Origin: Gracilaria gracilis
Taxonomy: Eukaryota; Rhodophyta; Florideophyceae; Gracilariales; Gracilariaceae
Reading direction: 5' to 3'
Assembly: GCA_030374805.1 (NCBI GenBank)
Contig: JARGSG010000208.1
Coordinates: 124,001-188,000 of the forward strand
DNA length: 64,000 nt
The position numbers were made by a program, and so were the translations under genes. Of this stretch, positions 1-12,609 are shown one piece after another; position 1 is the stretch's first letter; each line of letters begins with the position of its first letter. The notes below the pieces were generated by a model. The model saw only the letters and a list, made by a program, of their open reading frames with translations, was not told the DNA's origin and made no database searches.

Positions 1-891
1 GATTTTGAACAGTTGACCTCGAACTGCAGGTGGTCCTTGACAAGCTTATCCAGAACATCAAGATCAATCATGTGATGTCATGAGTGTAGCTGAAGATCTT
101 GACAAAACAATGGAGATGAGCGGTCAATTACGTGAGGTATCACTGAGAGATGAAGTCGCGGTCGAAATTTGGAAGCATCCGTGTAAGAGCAGCAGTCAAG
201 CTTTCGCAGCAGTCAAGCTTTCGCAGCAGTCAAGCTTTCGCAGCAGTCAAGCTTTCGCAGCAGTCAAGCTTTCGCAAGAGTCGAGGTTGAGCTAAAGATG
301 AACTGAGCCGTAGCGTATCGTGATTGAGGCAACCTGTCTGGCTGTCCTGTCCGGGCCGACTTGTCTTCGTTCGGAGTCAAAAAGTCTCGACAATCTCCAA
401 GAAGTGAGTCGAGTCCAGAAGGGCATAAGGCATCTACCGTGTAACCTTCGCCTTCTAAGAGGAGTCGCCTGTAGGAATGAATTCTTTCTAAAATGGTTCT
501 GCAATCAGCATCTGGCGGGTGCATGCACTGCATTGGTGCTACTGTACAAAGGTTAACGTTCTGGCTAGCCCTCTTGCCTTCCAATAGAACCGCGAATGCA
601 AAACGTAACGAAATGGGAAACTTCGGCGAAAACCTCGGTTTTTTACTGGCTGGTGCTCGATCTTTGACGGAAATCACATGTGTTCACGCCACCCATTCCA
701 TTCGCTTATCATGAAAGCGGTGTTTGAGGCTGCGGTGACAGCATTGAAGATGATCTTTGGATCGTTAGTCTTTGTGTTCCCATTGTCTATCCTTCTTCCT
801 GTCTGATGTTACGCATCCTGGGATCCGACTCCTTCTCAGACTTTGATTCCTTGAAATAAAAAAGACCGAAACAGGAGAAATGCTGGATGTA
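1..891. other. Intergenic, no gene recognised
   Basis: Only short overlapping frames are open on both strands and none resembles a known protein. The one clear structure is the 17-bp minisatellite at 190-274. The right part should include the 3' end of the RUVBL1 transcript, which runs leftward. A gene entering from outside the left edge cannot be excluded. Confidence 0.5.
190..274. repeat. 17-bp minisatellite, five perfect copies
   Basis: The unit CAGCAGTCAAGCTTTCG is repeated five times without a mismatch, followed by one degenerate copy. Each unit holds a HindIII site (AAGCTT). The perfect identity suggests recent slippage or unequal exchange. Confidence 0.9.
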
Positions 892-3069
<2,178 letters not shown>

Positions 3070-3396
3070 ATGAACAGCGAGACGAGTTCTGAACCAAAAC
3101 TGGAGATAATTGGCACGGATCAAACAAATCAAACGTTTGTACTACGGGATGAAGATCATACTTTAGGCAATGCACTACGCTACATTCTTGTCAAGAACCC
3201 CGACGTTAAGTTTTGCGGATATAGTATCCCTCATCCAAGCGAAAACATTATGAATATCCGCGTGGAGACTTTTGAGAAGCCGGCTGCTGATCTCTTTAAA
3301 AAAGCATTAGTAGACTTGAAGGACATGGCGCAGTTCATTCAAACAAGATTTTCCCTGGAAACTGAAGCCTATACGGCAATGAATAACGAAGGATGA
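3070..3396 (+). CDS. RPC19: RNA polymerases I and III subunit AC19 (RPAC2)
   Basis: 108 residues, compact for the family (about 130-140 in yeast and human). The core is the RPB11-like dimerisation fold: FVLRDEDHTLGNALRY near residues 24-39, followed by VKFCGYSIPHPSE and a C-terminal amphipathic helix. The TLGN and GYSIPHPSE signatures distinguish it from RPB11 of polymerase II. AC19 pairs with AC40 to form the alpha-like platform on which polymerases I and III are assembled in the nucleus. A single ATG frame with no intron; the protein simply lacks the acidic N-terminal tail seen in yeast. Confidence 0.93.
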   Translation: MNSETSSEPKLEIIGTDQTNQTFVLRDEDHTLGNALRYILVKNPDVKFCGYSIPHPSENIMNIRVETFEKPAADLFKKALVDLKDMAQFIQTRFSLETEAYTAMNNEG

Positions 3397-3826
3397 CGGA
3401 TAAGCTCTAAGCTGGAGAAATTTGAAGACGACAGGGAACTGCAAGGGTATCTCGCTTATGAGGCTTGTTATAATTACTGTGACTGTGTCTTAAGAGTACG
3501 GAGTTTCGCAAAGTGCCGCATGTCTAGTATCTGTCTTGATATCGGATGTCCACTGGAGTTACTGTGGTTATTATCATATGGATACTAATTCGCATCTCAA
3601 ACGAATTGAAGGACTCACGATGGGTTCCAAAACTAGAAATAAATACCTGTGCGCATCAAGGTAGAATCATGTTGATCTGTTCATGAGACCCAAACTGCCT
3701 GCTAAAGCACGCCTGGAGTGTGACTAAAACGGCGTGGTTGACTATATTTCCCTTGTTCACACCTGGTTAGAAACAATTCCCAGGTATACAAGGGTACACA
3801 GGTTTGGCAGAGCCTGGTTTCAGGAA
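3397..3826. other. Convergent 3' intergenic region
   Basis: 430 bp between the stop codons of RPC19 and UTP23. No coding frame or repeat is recognisable; it should contain both 3' UTRs. Confidence 0.6.
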
Positions 3827-5086
3827 TCACTCTTTCTTAGCAGGCCGTCTCCGGCGATTCTTTCGCTGCTTTTTCCGTTTGGCTGACGGTGGTTCGCCCC
3901 CCACACCGAATGGCTCAAGTGGAATGCAAATGTCCTTTCTTTCTTCACTATCTTGTTTTCTCTCGTCATAAACTTTGTGATCCCGATTCTTTGAGTCGTT
4001 GAGAGCAAACACATGTGCGTCATCTTTGACTAAACTAGCGACATGTCTTTCTTTTCGCGGGCCTTGTTTTGGGGTGTTGTTGCTCGAATTCATTTTGGAA
4101 CCGGTAGAGTTCCTGGATGCGTTGGAATTACCTTTGCTCGCTACATCGTTTCCTTCACTCGTCTTAATGTCTTGACCCTCGATTGAACTGGAGACGGATA
4201 TCAGTCTCCGCTTAGCTTGTCTAGGAGGCGACGTTTGGCCTTCGTCTACGCCGTTCTGTTTGCTACTTGACCTACGCCTTCCTCGTTTCCTCTTTCCACT
4301 ACTAAAGACGCAGTTCTGCCCAGACGCTGAATCAGGCATCGTGTTCATCTCCAACTTAGCTGAAGTGTTGATATCATGTAGCACTTCGTTCTTTTCTTGG
4401 CCCTCCTCAAATTCTGGGCCATCTGTTCTTGTCCTAAATTGCTTGGAGGACTTCTTGACGCTCAGAGGGTTCGGGCCCTTAGCCTTTCGCTTCTTTCTGA
4501 TAAATGTGCGCTGGGGTCGTTTTGATATTTCCTCGGCCTTGATCCGCTCAAGAATAGACTTGTCCGCATCACTGATGGTCTGTGTTTTGGTCTTCTCGTT
4601 TTCTTGTACGTAGTCTAGAGTAGCCTTGTTCGGGGGTCTCAGCACAAGTTTTGTTTTGTTAAATATGGATATAAGAGGAATTCCTGGGATGCGTGCGAGC
4701 TGCTTAAGAAAATCCACGTTCGCGGCTGCAATCATAATCTTCGTCTCCGAAGCCGTGCGCAGTCTCTCCAATAAACACTCTGTAACTTCGAGCTTCGCTG
4801 CATGTGCGCAAGGCAATCGAGTAATTCGTTTTGCAAAAAGCGCGGCGTTGGAAAACTCTGAACCTCTTCTTCGTAAATCCTCGAGAACACAATTTGTAGT
4901 AGCAGGTTGTGCAGAAGCGTTCAGGATGTTAGGTAACGACTGCTTGAGATACATGTCGTTCTTTAAAGATTGGTGTATAATGTCACCGTCGCACAAAATG
5001 TAATACGGCGGCACATACCCAAAATTGACGCGAAAGAACGACAGAACCTTTCGATTCTGGCTAGTTCTCCCTGTGTTACGAGGCAT
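3827..5086 (-). CDS. UTP23: rRNA-processing protein UTP23 (PIN-domain family)
   Basis: 419 residues from the ATG at 5086. The upstream extension of the frame begins with GTG, so I use MPRNTG. Residues about 11-145 match the UTP23 branch of the FCF1/UTP23 PIN family: KVLSFFRVNFG, then Y-ILCDGD (lone Asp33), then the Cys66-Cys93-x-His95-Cys104 zinc ligands of UTP23, then IPGIPLISIF. UTP23 acts in the small-subunit processome of the nucleolus and helps release snR30/U17 snoRNA. The rest of the protein is a long Lys/Arg/Ser-rich, probably disordered tail ending in a basic cluster, typical of nucleolar proteins. It is longer than yeast UTP23 (about 254 residues). Confidence 0.87.
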   Translation of the reverse strand: MPRNTGRTSQNRKVLSFFRVNFGYVPPYYILCDGDIIHQSLKNDMYLKQSLPNILNASAQPATTNCVLEDLRRRGSEFSNAALFAKRITRLPCAHAAKLEVTECLLERLRTASETKIMIAAANVDFLKQLARIPGIPLISIFNKTKLVLRPPNKATLDYVQENEKTKTQTISDADKSILERIKAEEISKRPQRTFIRKKRKAKGPNPLSVKKSSKQFRTRTDGPEFEEGQEKNEVLHDINTSAKLEMNTMPDSASGQNCVFSSGKRKRGRRRSSSKQNGVDEGQTSPPRQAKRRLISVSSSIEGQDIKTSEGNDVASKGNSNASRNSTGSKMNSSNNTPKQGPRKERHVASLVKDDAHVFALNDSKNRDHKVYDERKQDSEERKDICIPLEPFGVGGEPPSAKRKKQRKNRRRRPAKKE

Positions 5087-5459
5087 TCTTGAAAAGGTAT
5101 CACACACGCAGTTTCCGATTTCCACAGTCTCGCAACGTTAAGGTCCCATCAACGGATGTACCCCTGGTACGAAGGTAACTGGGCAACACATGGCCGAATA
5201 GCCATTTTTAGGTCCTGGTTCCCCGAAATACTGCATCTTGGTTTTCTGAAGAGGATTTTGTACGTGTGCCAAGGGTAAAACGCGACACAAATTAACCATC
5301 CTTCTCGTTCTGGACCGACTTGCATGGATATGAGATCTGGCAAGAGAGACTTCTAATTGCGGTCGAGACGGCCATCAACTGGTTTACGATAAAGAGCACA
5401 GACATTTGATTCGTGTTTGCTAAACTATTCGCAGTCTGTAAAGGCCACCCTCTTACCTC
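5087..5459. promoter_or_regulatory. Divergent promoter region UTP23/GATC
   Basis: 373 bp between two divergent starts. No recognisable motif or additional gene; the short minus-strand frame at 5149-5343 is not supported. Confidence 0.45.
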
Positions 5460-5958
5460 ATGCTGTCCGAAAGAGCCGGATTTATCTCGTCTTTTCCAGT
5501 TTGGTCAAGCGCACGGCCATTGACTGTGTCCCGCTTCGCATGTCGAACATCTCGGTCGCGTTCTACACCCGTGAGAAGTTGCAGTGATATTTCAAAACAA
5601 GAGGTCGAAAATATTGCAAAGCTAGCGCAGTTGCGACTATCTGATGAAGAGCTGAGGAAGGTTGTTCCTGAAATCAAAAAGGTCATCGCTTTCTTTGACA
5701 CTATCAGTGAGGTCGATGTGAATGGCGTTGAACCAATGACTTCTGCCCAGAGTTTACAAAATATCATGAGAGAAGATGTTCCCCGCCGTTTTCCCGATGT
5801 GTACGTGCACTTAAAAGGTTCATTTACTCTGCTGATTGGCGCTAATTTCTAACACTGCTCTTCCTTTCTTCTGTAGTGATGATATAATGGCCGAAGCTCC
5901 ATCTTTAGAGAAAGATTACATTCGTGTTCCGAAATTATCTTCAAGTACATCGGATTAA
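5460..5958 (+). CDS. GATC: Glutamyl-tRNA(Gln) amidotransferase subunit C, organellar, spliced
   Basis: Two exons, 5460-5800 and 5877-5958, give 140 residues. Residues 1-42 are rich in Arg/Ser with few acids and look like an organelle presequence. From about residue 44 the GatC family pattern follows: ISKQEVENIAKLAQLRLSDEEL, then EVDVNGVEPMTS, then MREDVP. Reading through the first exon stops prematurely; removing a GT-AG intron restores the usual C-terminus (DDIMAEAP...DYIRVPK). GatC stabilises the GatCAB complex that converts Glu-tRNA(Gln) to Gln-tRNA(Gln) in mitochondria or plastids. Which organelle is not decidable here. Confidence 0.9.
5801..5876 (+). other. 76-nt spliceosomal intron in GATC
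   Basis: The donor is GT|GTACGT, the acceptor follows a pyrimidine run and reads TTCTGTAG, and a TTCTAAC branch-point candidate lies about 20 nt upstream of the acceptor. Splicing joins a split Val codon (GT+T) and restores the conserved C-terminal part of GatC. Confidence 0.88.
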
Positions 5959-6484
5959 GGACGGTGTTGAAGTGGTTGTCTGATGATGATCTTTTCTCCG
6001 CCTTTTTACACAGTATTGTAAGCCTCTAGTACCGCAGTGATTCTTATACAACTATGTGATTGGTATCAAAACTTCACTGTTCGTGACCCTAAAAGCACTT
6101 GAAGATTCTCCCTATTTGTAATCTGTTGAAAGGGTGAAGAGTAATCGGAATGATTAGTATTTACGAAATGAATCTTGAGATAAGCGTGGAATGAGGCTCC
6201 ATACTGACCATCTCCTTGGATCAAATCTCCATAGAATGGGCTTATGCCCAATAAGCTCATTTTCCAACTCCCAGTTCTAACACAATGCTACATACTTCTT
6301 GCGATTGCAAGAGAGTATATATTGTAGTGAAGCTGTGCATGAAACTTATCCTACGCCCAAACGTGCTCCAGTATGGTAGAATTGTCCAGACACTTGTCGA
6401 AACTGGCAGAAGCTTAATACAGCACGAAATGTATTACGGTGGTGCGAGGTAATTCCCGCCATTGCAGCTGCTATCGTCCACACC
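5959..6484. other. Convergent 3' intergenic region
   Basis: 526 bp between GATC and the NT-C2 gene. AT-richer than the coding sequence, with no supportable gene. Confidence 0.5.
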
Positions 6485-7480
6485 TCACAAAGAGTTCCTA
6501 GGACTCTTCTCTCCTCTTTGATATTTCATAAGCTCGAACAAAACTTCTTCTTTTTCCAGGTGAAGTAGCGCCAGTGCCATCTTGGCCTCTTTTAGTTCCT
6601 TCACCACGTCAGCATAGATTGGTTCCCTTGCAAGCGCGTTTCGAAGCTCCCGAACTTCGTTCCTGAGCGATTTTGCGACATCACCCCGTTTGGCATCAGC
6701 GGTCAATCCGACGTTACACTCAGCTTCCTCAAGTTGTTTCCTGAGCCGCTGGTTTTCCTTCCGCAGCTTCTCGAAACTTTGCTGGTCAACAGTGTTTGCT
6801 ACTTCCATGTTGTTCTCTTCATCTGCCTTATTCTTGCCAGTGCGTGCAATTAGTTTTTTGGATCCAGCACGAGCAATCTTCAATTTATTCTTGAGGAATC
6901 CGGTCGGAGTTTCATCAACAGCAACAGAATTGCATTCGCTCTCCATGTCATCGTCAAGATCAGCTTCGTCTTGGGAGCTTTCATTTGTCTCAGACTTTCC
7001 AGGCTTCGTCTGAATTGTCTTGCCCATTGACAGAAATTGGCATTGTACCGTGGCAATCAGTACCGCTCCGTTAGTTAGTTCGGCGCTGATTCTCTTCGAT
7101 CCCGAAGGAACCTCGGCGTAATCTGCAAGGTTGAGATGAATCTTCCCAAGCGTTTTGCCATCAGCGTTATTCTGCTTCACTGCTAATTTGACGACTTTTT
7201 CTTGGAATCGACGTTCTGAAGGCTGACTTTTGAACAAGGTGATATCAGTGGCAATCTTCTCGTTATTAAAAGACGCCTTCCTTGTATTCTTATCAATCTT
7301 CACGGATTTGGTGGCATGAACCTTGTTGTTAGACCTTTCCCAGATGACTACCACATCTCCTTGAGCAGCAAGTTTGTCAACTGTTTCTATAAGTAAGTCG
7401 AACTTGAACTTAAAGGGAACTTTACTCACGTTGCGCAAACTCCGTGCGCGAGTTATTAACTTGGACGAGGAACGTCTCAT
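6485..7480 (-). CDS. NT-C2 domain protein with C-terminal coiled coil
   Basis: 331 residues. Residues about 20-155 match the N-terminal C2 (NT-C2/EEIG1-EHBP1 type) fold: FKFKFDLLIETVDKLAAQGDVVVIWER, a middle strand pair around SFNNEKIATDITLF, then LGKIHLNLADYAEVPSGSKR with the typical L-x-L-A-DYA box, then a final strand ending at SMGK. Residues about 225-320 are heptad-rich coiled coil (SFEKLRKENQRLRKQLEEAE). NT-C2 proteins usually tether membranes or the cytoskeleton; in plants they are often fused to long coiled coils. The precise role here is unknown. A GTGAGT near codon 18 resembles a splice donor, but the C2 strand runs straight through it, so no intron is proposed. Confidence 0.72.
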   Translation of the reverse strand: MRRSSSKLITRARSLRNVSKVPFKFKFDLLIETVDKLAAQGDVVVIWERSNNKVHATKSVKIDKNTRKASFNNEKIATDITLFKSQPSERRFQEKVVKLAVKQNNADGKTLGKIHLNLADYAEVPSGSKRISAELTNGAVLIATVQCQFLSMGKTIQTKPGKSETNESSQDEADLDDDMESECNSVAVDETPTGFLKNKLKIARAGSKKLIARTGKNKADEENNMEVANTVDQQSFEKLRKENQRLRKQLEEAECNVGLTADAKRGDVAKSLRNEVRELRNALAREPIYADVVKELKEAKMALALLHLEKEEVLFELMKYQRGEKSPRNSL

Positions 7481-8299
7481 GGGAATGTTGGTATGCCGAA
7501 ATGTTTACGCCGTAGACGAAGGTAGAGCAGCGCCCAATGAAGGATTGAATGCACGAACTTCCCTCTTCCACCCGGAGAGGGAAACCAAGAGATGCCGCAA
7601 CTAGGCTGGCAATGCACAGGGAGCAGAAGAGTTGTCCAGGATTGCCGAGACGGAACCAGGCACCCAACTAGGAACTGAGCGGAGTGCTTGGGAGTGGTAC
7701 GGCTGGCACGGATAATGAAGGCTGTCAAGCCTCAGGAGTCCAACGTCGCCTGACTTCCATTGACGCGCTGTGTCAAAATCACTTGCGTAACGGTCCGTGA
7801 CACCCCTTGAGGAGAACCAGCAGCGTTATCATCATTATCAAACAGGGACGTTGTAAACAACCGAAGCGCGGGAGCTAAAGCGAACGCGCAAGCCACAGAC
7901 TGTAAGTGTCCGGCAACTCAAGCAGGAGCAGTCGTGGCAACGGAAACGCACAGCGTGTAGTTCTATGGTATTTCGTGTCGCTGCTTGGAAGCGTTTCACT
8001 GTGCATCTTATCGAAACCGTTCAAATCATAAGGCGAAACCCATTCAGAACGGCTTCCAAGAAAAGGATTCTACGTGACCAAAGCCGTGGAAACAGTAACG
8101 CCCAATGACGTAATACCCGAAATTGGAGCTCAAGCATCTACCCCCGCTAGCAAGGCAAGTGACAAAGCGCAATTCATATCCGCATTCATCTTCCTAGGTC
8201 TGAGGAGGTTGCACGTTTTGTAACAAAGGAGGAGCGCTTTTTTTTCATAGCGCAGAAGAAAGTCTTCGTCAAAGTCGAGAAAGTAGCCATACAAGAATC
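7481..8299. other. Intergenic, no gene recognised
   Basis: 819 bp with only short frames. It should contain the upstream region of the NT-C2 gene and the 3' UTR of DDX49. No tRNA-like B box was seen. Confidence 0.5.
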
Positions 8300-9880
8300 T
8301 TAGGCTTTCGACTCTGCTTTATCTTGTTCCTCTTGTCTGACCCGTGCCTCAGACTCTTGGAGTCGTTGCTTCTTTGTCCTGTTTTCGCCTTTCTGTTGTT
8401 TCCGACGCTTAGCAGCACTTCTCAATTCCGCTCGCCGAACTTCAGATTTCTCAAAGTATCCACTGTCATGAAGGCGCATCTTTGCCATTTGACGCGCCTT
8501 TAACGTCAATGCCAGATTCTCCATAATCTTCTCCTCTGAATTTCCCTTATGCTCCTCTAGCTTTCTCTCAATCTTATCTTCTATAGCTTTAACCAAATGT
8601 TCATCTTGCTGTGCGACAAAACTGAGAGCCAAACCTGACCTACCAGCCCGTGCTGTTCGCCCAACGCGATGTACGTAGGTGGCAACGGCTCGTGGCAAGT
8701 CATAGTTAATCACTAGTTCACACACAGGGATATCAAGTCCTCTGCTTGCGACATCGGTGGCAATAAGGGCTCGAACCAAATTCCCTTTAAAACGTTGAAG
8801 TGATTCTATACGACGAACTTGTTTCATATCGGAATGCAACGCCGCGACTTTGCTCATTCCAAGCAAGTTGAGCATATTGAGGAGTAATTCTGCTGTTTCA
8901 CAACGCGCAACGAATATGATTACGCTGGACGACGGAAATTCTTCTTTAAGCAAGTTGACCAAATGGCATTCTTTGAGGTGCTCAGGAAGAAAAATATATC
9001 GCTGACTTAGAGCTTCGACAGTTGCAAAATGATTCTCGCGAGCGTCGAATCGAAATGTGTTGTCATCGTCCATGGCAACCTGTTGCAACTGCTTCAGTGA
9101 TGACGTCATTGTGGCAGAAAACATTAACGTTTGTCGCTTTGGAGAGGAACACGCTTTCAAGATAAGAACAAGGTCTTGAAGATAGGTAGGATCAAGCAAA
9201 CGGTCAGCCTCATCGAGAACTAAGAAGCGAACCTTATTCAAGGCTATGTAGCCTTTAGAAACCATGAGCGCCAAGCGCCCTGGGGTGGCAACAACAATGT
9301 GCGGTAACTTGGCAAGCGCGGCCGCCTGGGCCAGTTGATGAACACCACCGACAAGAACATGGTGTCTCACCGCGATACGAGCACCAAAGGCAGTAACCTG
9401 CTGCGCAATCTGAAAGGCGAGCTCACGAGTTGGAGTGAGCACAAGCGCGAATACTCCGTAAGGGTCTTGCGCCAGCTTCTGCAAAATTGGGAGGACAAAG
9501 GCAGCGGTTTTACCGGTTCCAGTCTGCGCGGCACCGATAACGTTGCGGCCTTGGAGAATGGGAGGAATGCATGCGGACTGAATTGGAGTTGGTTGATGGA
9601 TTCCTACAGTGTTGCAGGCTTGTTCAAGCCAAGGTTTGAGGCCCAAAGAACGAAATGTGGTCATTTGGCGGACGATGAAGCTTGGAACGTGAACGAGGTT
9701 GCATGGACAGGCGGCGTCAGGGGTTGTTTTAAGCCTAGTGATCCAAGCAGCGGAAACGTTTATCCTACGACCATCGTAGTACGACGTCGTTATACGCATT
9801 CGGCGCGCATGCGAGTTTGACAAGGAGGCAGGCGGTCGGCAAATGGAGTGCAGCCAACGGCGGGTTTCCCGGAAAAGCAT
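8300..9880 (-). CDS. DDX49: DEAD-box RNA helicase DDX49/Dbp8
   Basis: 526 residues from the first ATG, or 454 from the ATG ending at 9664 (MTTFRSLGLKPWL), where family homology begins. Motifs in order: Q motif with PTPIQ, motif I AQTGTGKT, Ia PTRELA, Ib TPGR, II DEAD, III SAT, then ATDVASRGLD and HRVGRTARAG. KFKG/NLVRALIATDVASRGLDIP and the segment DEHLVKAIEDKIERKLEEH are characteristic of DDX49/Dbp8, a nucleolar helicase of 18S rRNA maturation in the small-subunit processome. The C-terminus is highly basic (about 60 Lys/Arg/Glu-rich residues). The extra 72 N-terminal residues are Arg/Ser-rich and could be 5' UTR or an alternative organelle-targeting leader. Confidence 0.92.
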   Translation of the reverse strand: MLFRETRRWLHSICRPPASLSNSHARRMRITTSYYDGRRINVSAAWITRLKTTPDAACPCNLVHVPSFIVRQMTTFRSLGLKPWLEQACNTVGIHQPTPIQSACIPPILQGRNVIGAAQTGTGKTAAFVLPILQKLAQDPYGVFALVLTPTRELAFQIAQQVTAFGARIAVRHHVLVGGVHQLAQAAALAKLPHIVVATPGRLALMVSKGYIALNKVRFLVLDEADRLLDPTYLQDLVLILKACSSPKRQTLMFSATMTSSLKQLQQVAMDDDNTFRFDARENHFATVEALSQRYIFLPEHLKECHLVNLLKEEFPSSSVIIFVARCETAELLLNMLNLLGMSKVAALHSDMKQVRRIESLQRFKGNLVRALIATDVASRGLDIPVCELVINYDLPRAVATYVHRVGRTARAGRSGLALSFVAQQDEHLVKAIEDKIERKLEEHKGNSEEKIMENLALTLKARQMAKMRLHDSGYFEKSEVRRAELRSAAKRRKQQKGENRTKKQRLQESEARVRQEEQDKAESKA

Positions 9881-10074
9881 TTATTTTGTCGTTGATTCAA
9901 TAAAAATGACTTCTTTTAACATTACGTAACGACGTTCTGGGTTCTGTGCTGCCGGAAAGCAGCGGAATCGATACTGTTAGGAAACGCACCTGTATCTAGA
10001 TACGTTCCAGATGCAACCTACTTCCCGGACCTCCTCCGAATCCCAGTCTGTAATCAACCCACCCCCTCATCATC

Positions 10075-11265
10075 ATGTCGTCACTAGACGACATCAAACT
10101 CCAATGTGAAGAGGATTATCCTCCACTAAACGAAAAACCGCGAGCGTGCTTTAAAACAAGCGACGGCAAAGTATTCAATATTCCAGAGGCCACCGTCACA
10201 CTGTCAACATACCTTACCAAAAACCTTTTGCGCGCGAAACAGGCTCAGAAACCAGACGACTGCGTCAAGCTACCGGATATATCCTCAACCGAATTGGAAT
10301 CCGTTCTCGCATTCTGCTTCTTTTGCACTTCAGAATACTGGACAGAGCTAAGTCTGGACGAGAGAGCCGCATGGGAGGATGAATTTCTCGGATTTGATCC
10401 CGTCAGGTTGTGCGAACTGTGTAATGCCTCATACTTGTTGGGTGTGAAGAGGTTGTTGGATTTAGCTGTTGAGCGTGTCGCAAAGAGCATTCACGGAAAA
10501 ACACCGCAGCAACTGCGCGAACTTTTCTCCATTGATTGCGAGCCTGAAGAGCAAGTGACTCAGGTACGAGCTCGAAAACGGAAACATTTGGTACGATGTG
10601 ATTTCATGGCGAACGAGCAAAACACTCGTAAACAGAAGAGAAAGCCGGTGGAGGCCATTCTGCGCATTCGGCCACCCAATACCGTCGACCGAACTTCGTT
10701 AGATAGTGACAATGTGGAAGTGCGCTCAAGCGACAGCAGTGAGGTTCAGTTCGTTTCTGCGACTCCTGCCGCGGCGAAGCAAGATGACAGCCACACAACA
10801 AGCAACTTTTGCACAAAGGAGGAGTTGGTGTTTGACGATGCAGAGACCACTAAACCCTCATCAATTCTGCCAATGCATCAGCGTTCACGGCCATCTGAAA
10901 GGCTCTCATCATACCTAAGTCCGCAAGCGACATTCGCCGAAGAAGAGGATCTTGTGCCAACACCAGTTCGCAGTGCGCCGGTTCCGCCATCGCCCCCCGC
11001 CGCGGTGCCACCAATCGCTGCGAGAGTGACAGGAGCTCCCAAGACTACCACGAACAGCGAATCGAAATTGCCAGTGGATGTTCGGATTGAGTTGGCGAGG
11101 ATAGCGGAGCGCAAGAAAGGGCATGAACAGCAAGCAAAGAAAATTGAGGAGGAGATCCAGCGGTTAATGAATGAACGCGAACGCGTACGCGACGAGCTAG
11201 CTTTCGAGAAGTTACAGATGAACACAATCTACAGAAAGTACAACATAAAGCCAGAGGACTCTTGA
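10075..11265 (+). CDS. SKP1-like protein with a long coiled-coil extension
   Basis: 396 residues, against about 160 for normal SKP1. Residues about 25-165 are a SKP1/BTB-type fold: CFKTSDGKVFNIPEATVTLS, VKLPDISSTELESVLAFC, WEDEFLGFDPVRLCELCNASYLLGVKRLLDL and the dimer-helix signature HGKTPQQLRELFSI. The canonical terminal NQWAFE-like F-box-contacting segment is replaced by a basic stretch (RARKRKHLVR). A low-complexity Pro/Ser/Thr linker follows, then a coiled coil (about residues 335-390). SKP1 links cullin-1 to F-box proteins in SCF ubiquitin ligases; whether this variant does so is open. Single exon, divergent from DDX49. Confidence 0.8.
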   Translation: MSSLDDIKLQCEEDYPPLNEKPRACFKTSDGKVFNIPEATVTLSTYLTKNLLRAKQAQKPDDCVKLPDISSTELESVLAFCFFCTSEYWTELSLDERAAWEDEFLGFDPVRLCELCNASYLLGVKRLLDLAVERVAKSIHGKTPQQLRELFSIDCEPEEQVTQVRARKRKHLVRCDFMANEQNTRKQKRKPVEAILRIRPPNTVDRTSLDSDNVEVRSSDSSEVQFVSATPAAAKQDDSHTTSNFCTKEELVFDDAETTKPSSILPMHQRSRPSERLSSYLSPQATFAEEEDLVPTPVRSAPVPPSPPAAVPPIAARVTGAPKTTTNSESKLPVDVRIELARIAERKKGHEQQAKKIEEEIQRLMNERERVRDELAFEKLQMNTIYRKYNIKPEDS

Positions 11266-11338
11266 TTACTGTGGAGACAAGTGAAAAAGATAGGCACTAC
11301 TAGTCTTTAATTACCATTGTCAGCGTAACACATGTTGT

Positions 11339-12488
11339 TCATGTCTCCGATCCATTGGTCTCGCGCAGACAAAGAAGCGCCCTCGCCGCGCTCTCCGAAT
11401 TCTCCACGCGTTTCTCGCCCGCCGGCGTCTGCACCACGACTGCGCGCTGTTCGGTCGAACGCGGCGCAGTTTGCGTGCGTGCAGCGGAGGGAGTGGTTCC
11501 AACCATGCGCACCTCGAACGCCCTTCCATTCGCCAGCACATAGGCGCGTTGTAAACTGCCAGCAGCAGAAACTGCCATGGGCGCGAAGTTAGGCACGCAT
11601 CTTGGAAAAGCAGCAGAGTGGGTTATGGACGGGGTGTTACAAGCATGCAGCCTGGGCACGGAGTACGCAGGCAGGGACGCATGCGGGGCGTATACGACAT
11701 GGTGTGCAAACGGAACGGCGGCATGCGCGATGGATTGCGAGTAGTGCACGGCGTGGTTGGCCAGTGGTGGTGGTTGCGGCGGCAAATAACTGGCGTGCTG
11801 TTGCACGGGTGGTGAGGCGGTGGTATGTGGCGACATGGTGGCGGGCGTTGAGAGGGGTTGCGGCAACTGAGGCGGCGCACACACAGGCGGAGGCGGAGTG
11901 TTGGTCGGTAAGTTAAGCGGCTGAGGCAGATTATACGGCTGCGTGACGTAAAACGAAGGCGGTGAATCTGAGATATGTAGCTGTTCAAGCTCATTGCCCA
12001 CGACGCGACGTCTCTTACCCGTCCAGATGGGCAATGCACAAGGTTGCGAAGGCGGTGGCGTAGCCAACATAGCCGGGCGAATAGCGTCTAGTCTCTTGGA
12101 CTTTTCTGTGCGACTCTTCTCCCACTTCCTAGTAGCGGCGACTCTTCTGGCACAATGCACGGAACAAAACCTGCCCGACCCGTAGCTCTTATCGTGCAGC
12201 TTATGACAACATTCGCAAGGCGCATCCGGCACGGGGCGTCTGGCGGACGGCGGTCGTCTGGGAGCGCCGGGCGCGGCGGCGGCTCTGGCGGCCCACTTGT
12301 GACGTGCGCCAACCTTCTTCGCGCACGTCGCGGAGCAAAAGCGGCCGGAGCCGTAGGTTCCGGCGTGCGGCGCGCCACAGCCCTCGCAGCGCGGCGTAAT
12401 GTGCGGCGCGGAGGCGGAGGCGGCGGCGGCAGCGGCGGCAGCGGGCGCGGCGGCATGCGGAGCGGTGGCAAAGGCTGGCGGTGGCGGC

Positions 12489-12519
<31 letters not shown>

Positions 12520-12578
12520 ACGCGGCTCGCGCATTGTCGGGCGAGGGGGCGGGCGCGACGGCGGCGGCGCGGCGCACC

Positions 12579-12609
<31 letters not shown>

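Noticed and set aside
7419..7480. GTGAGT donor-like site in the NT-C2 gene
   Set aside because: The C2 domain's first strand is encoded across the site, so splicing there would remove it.
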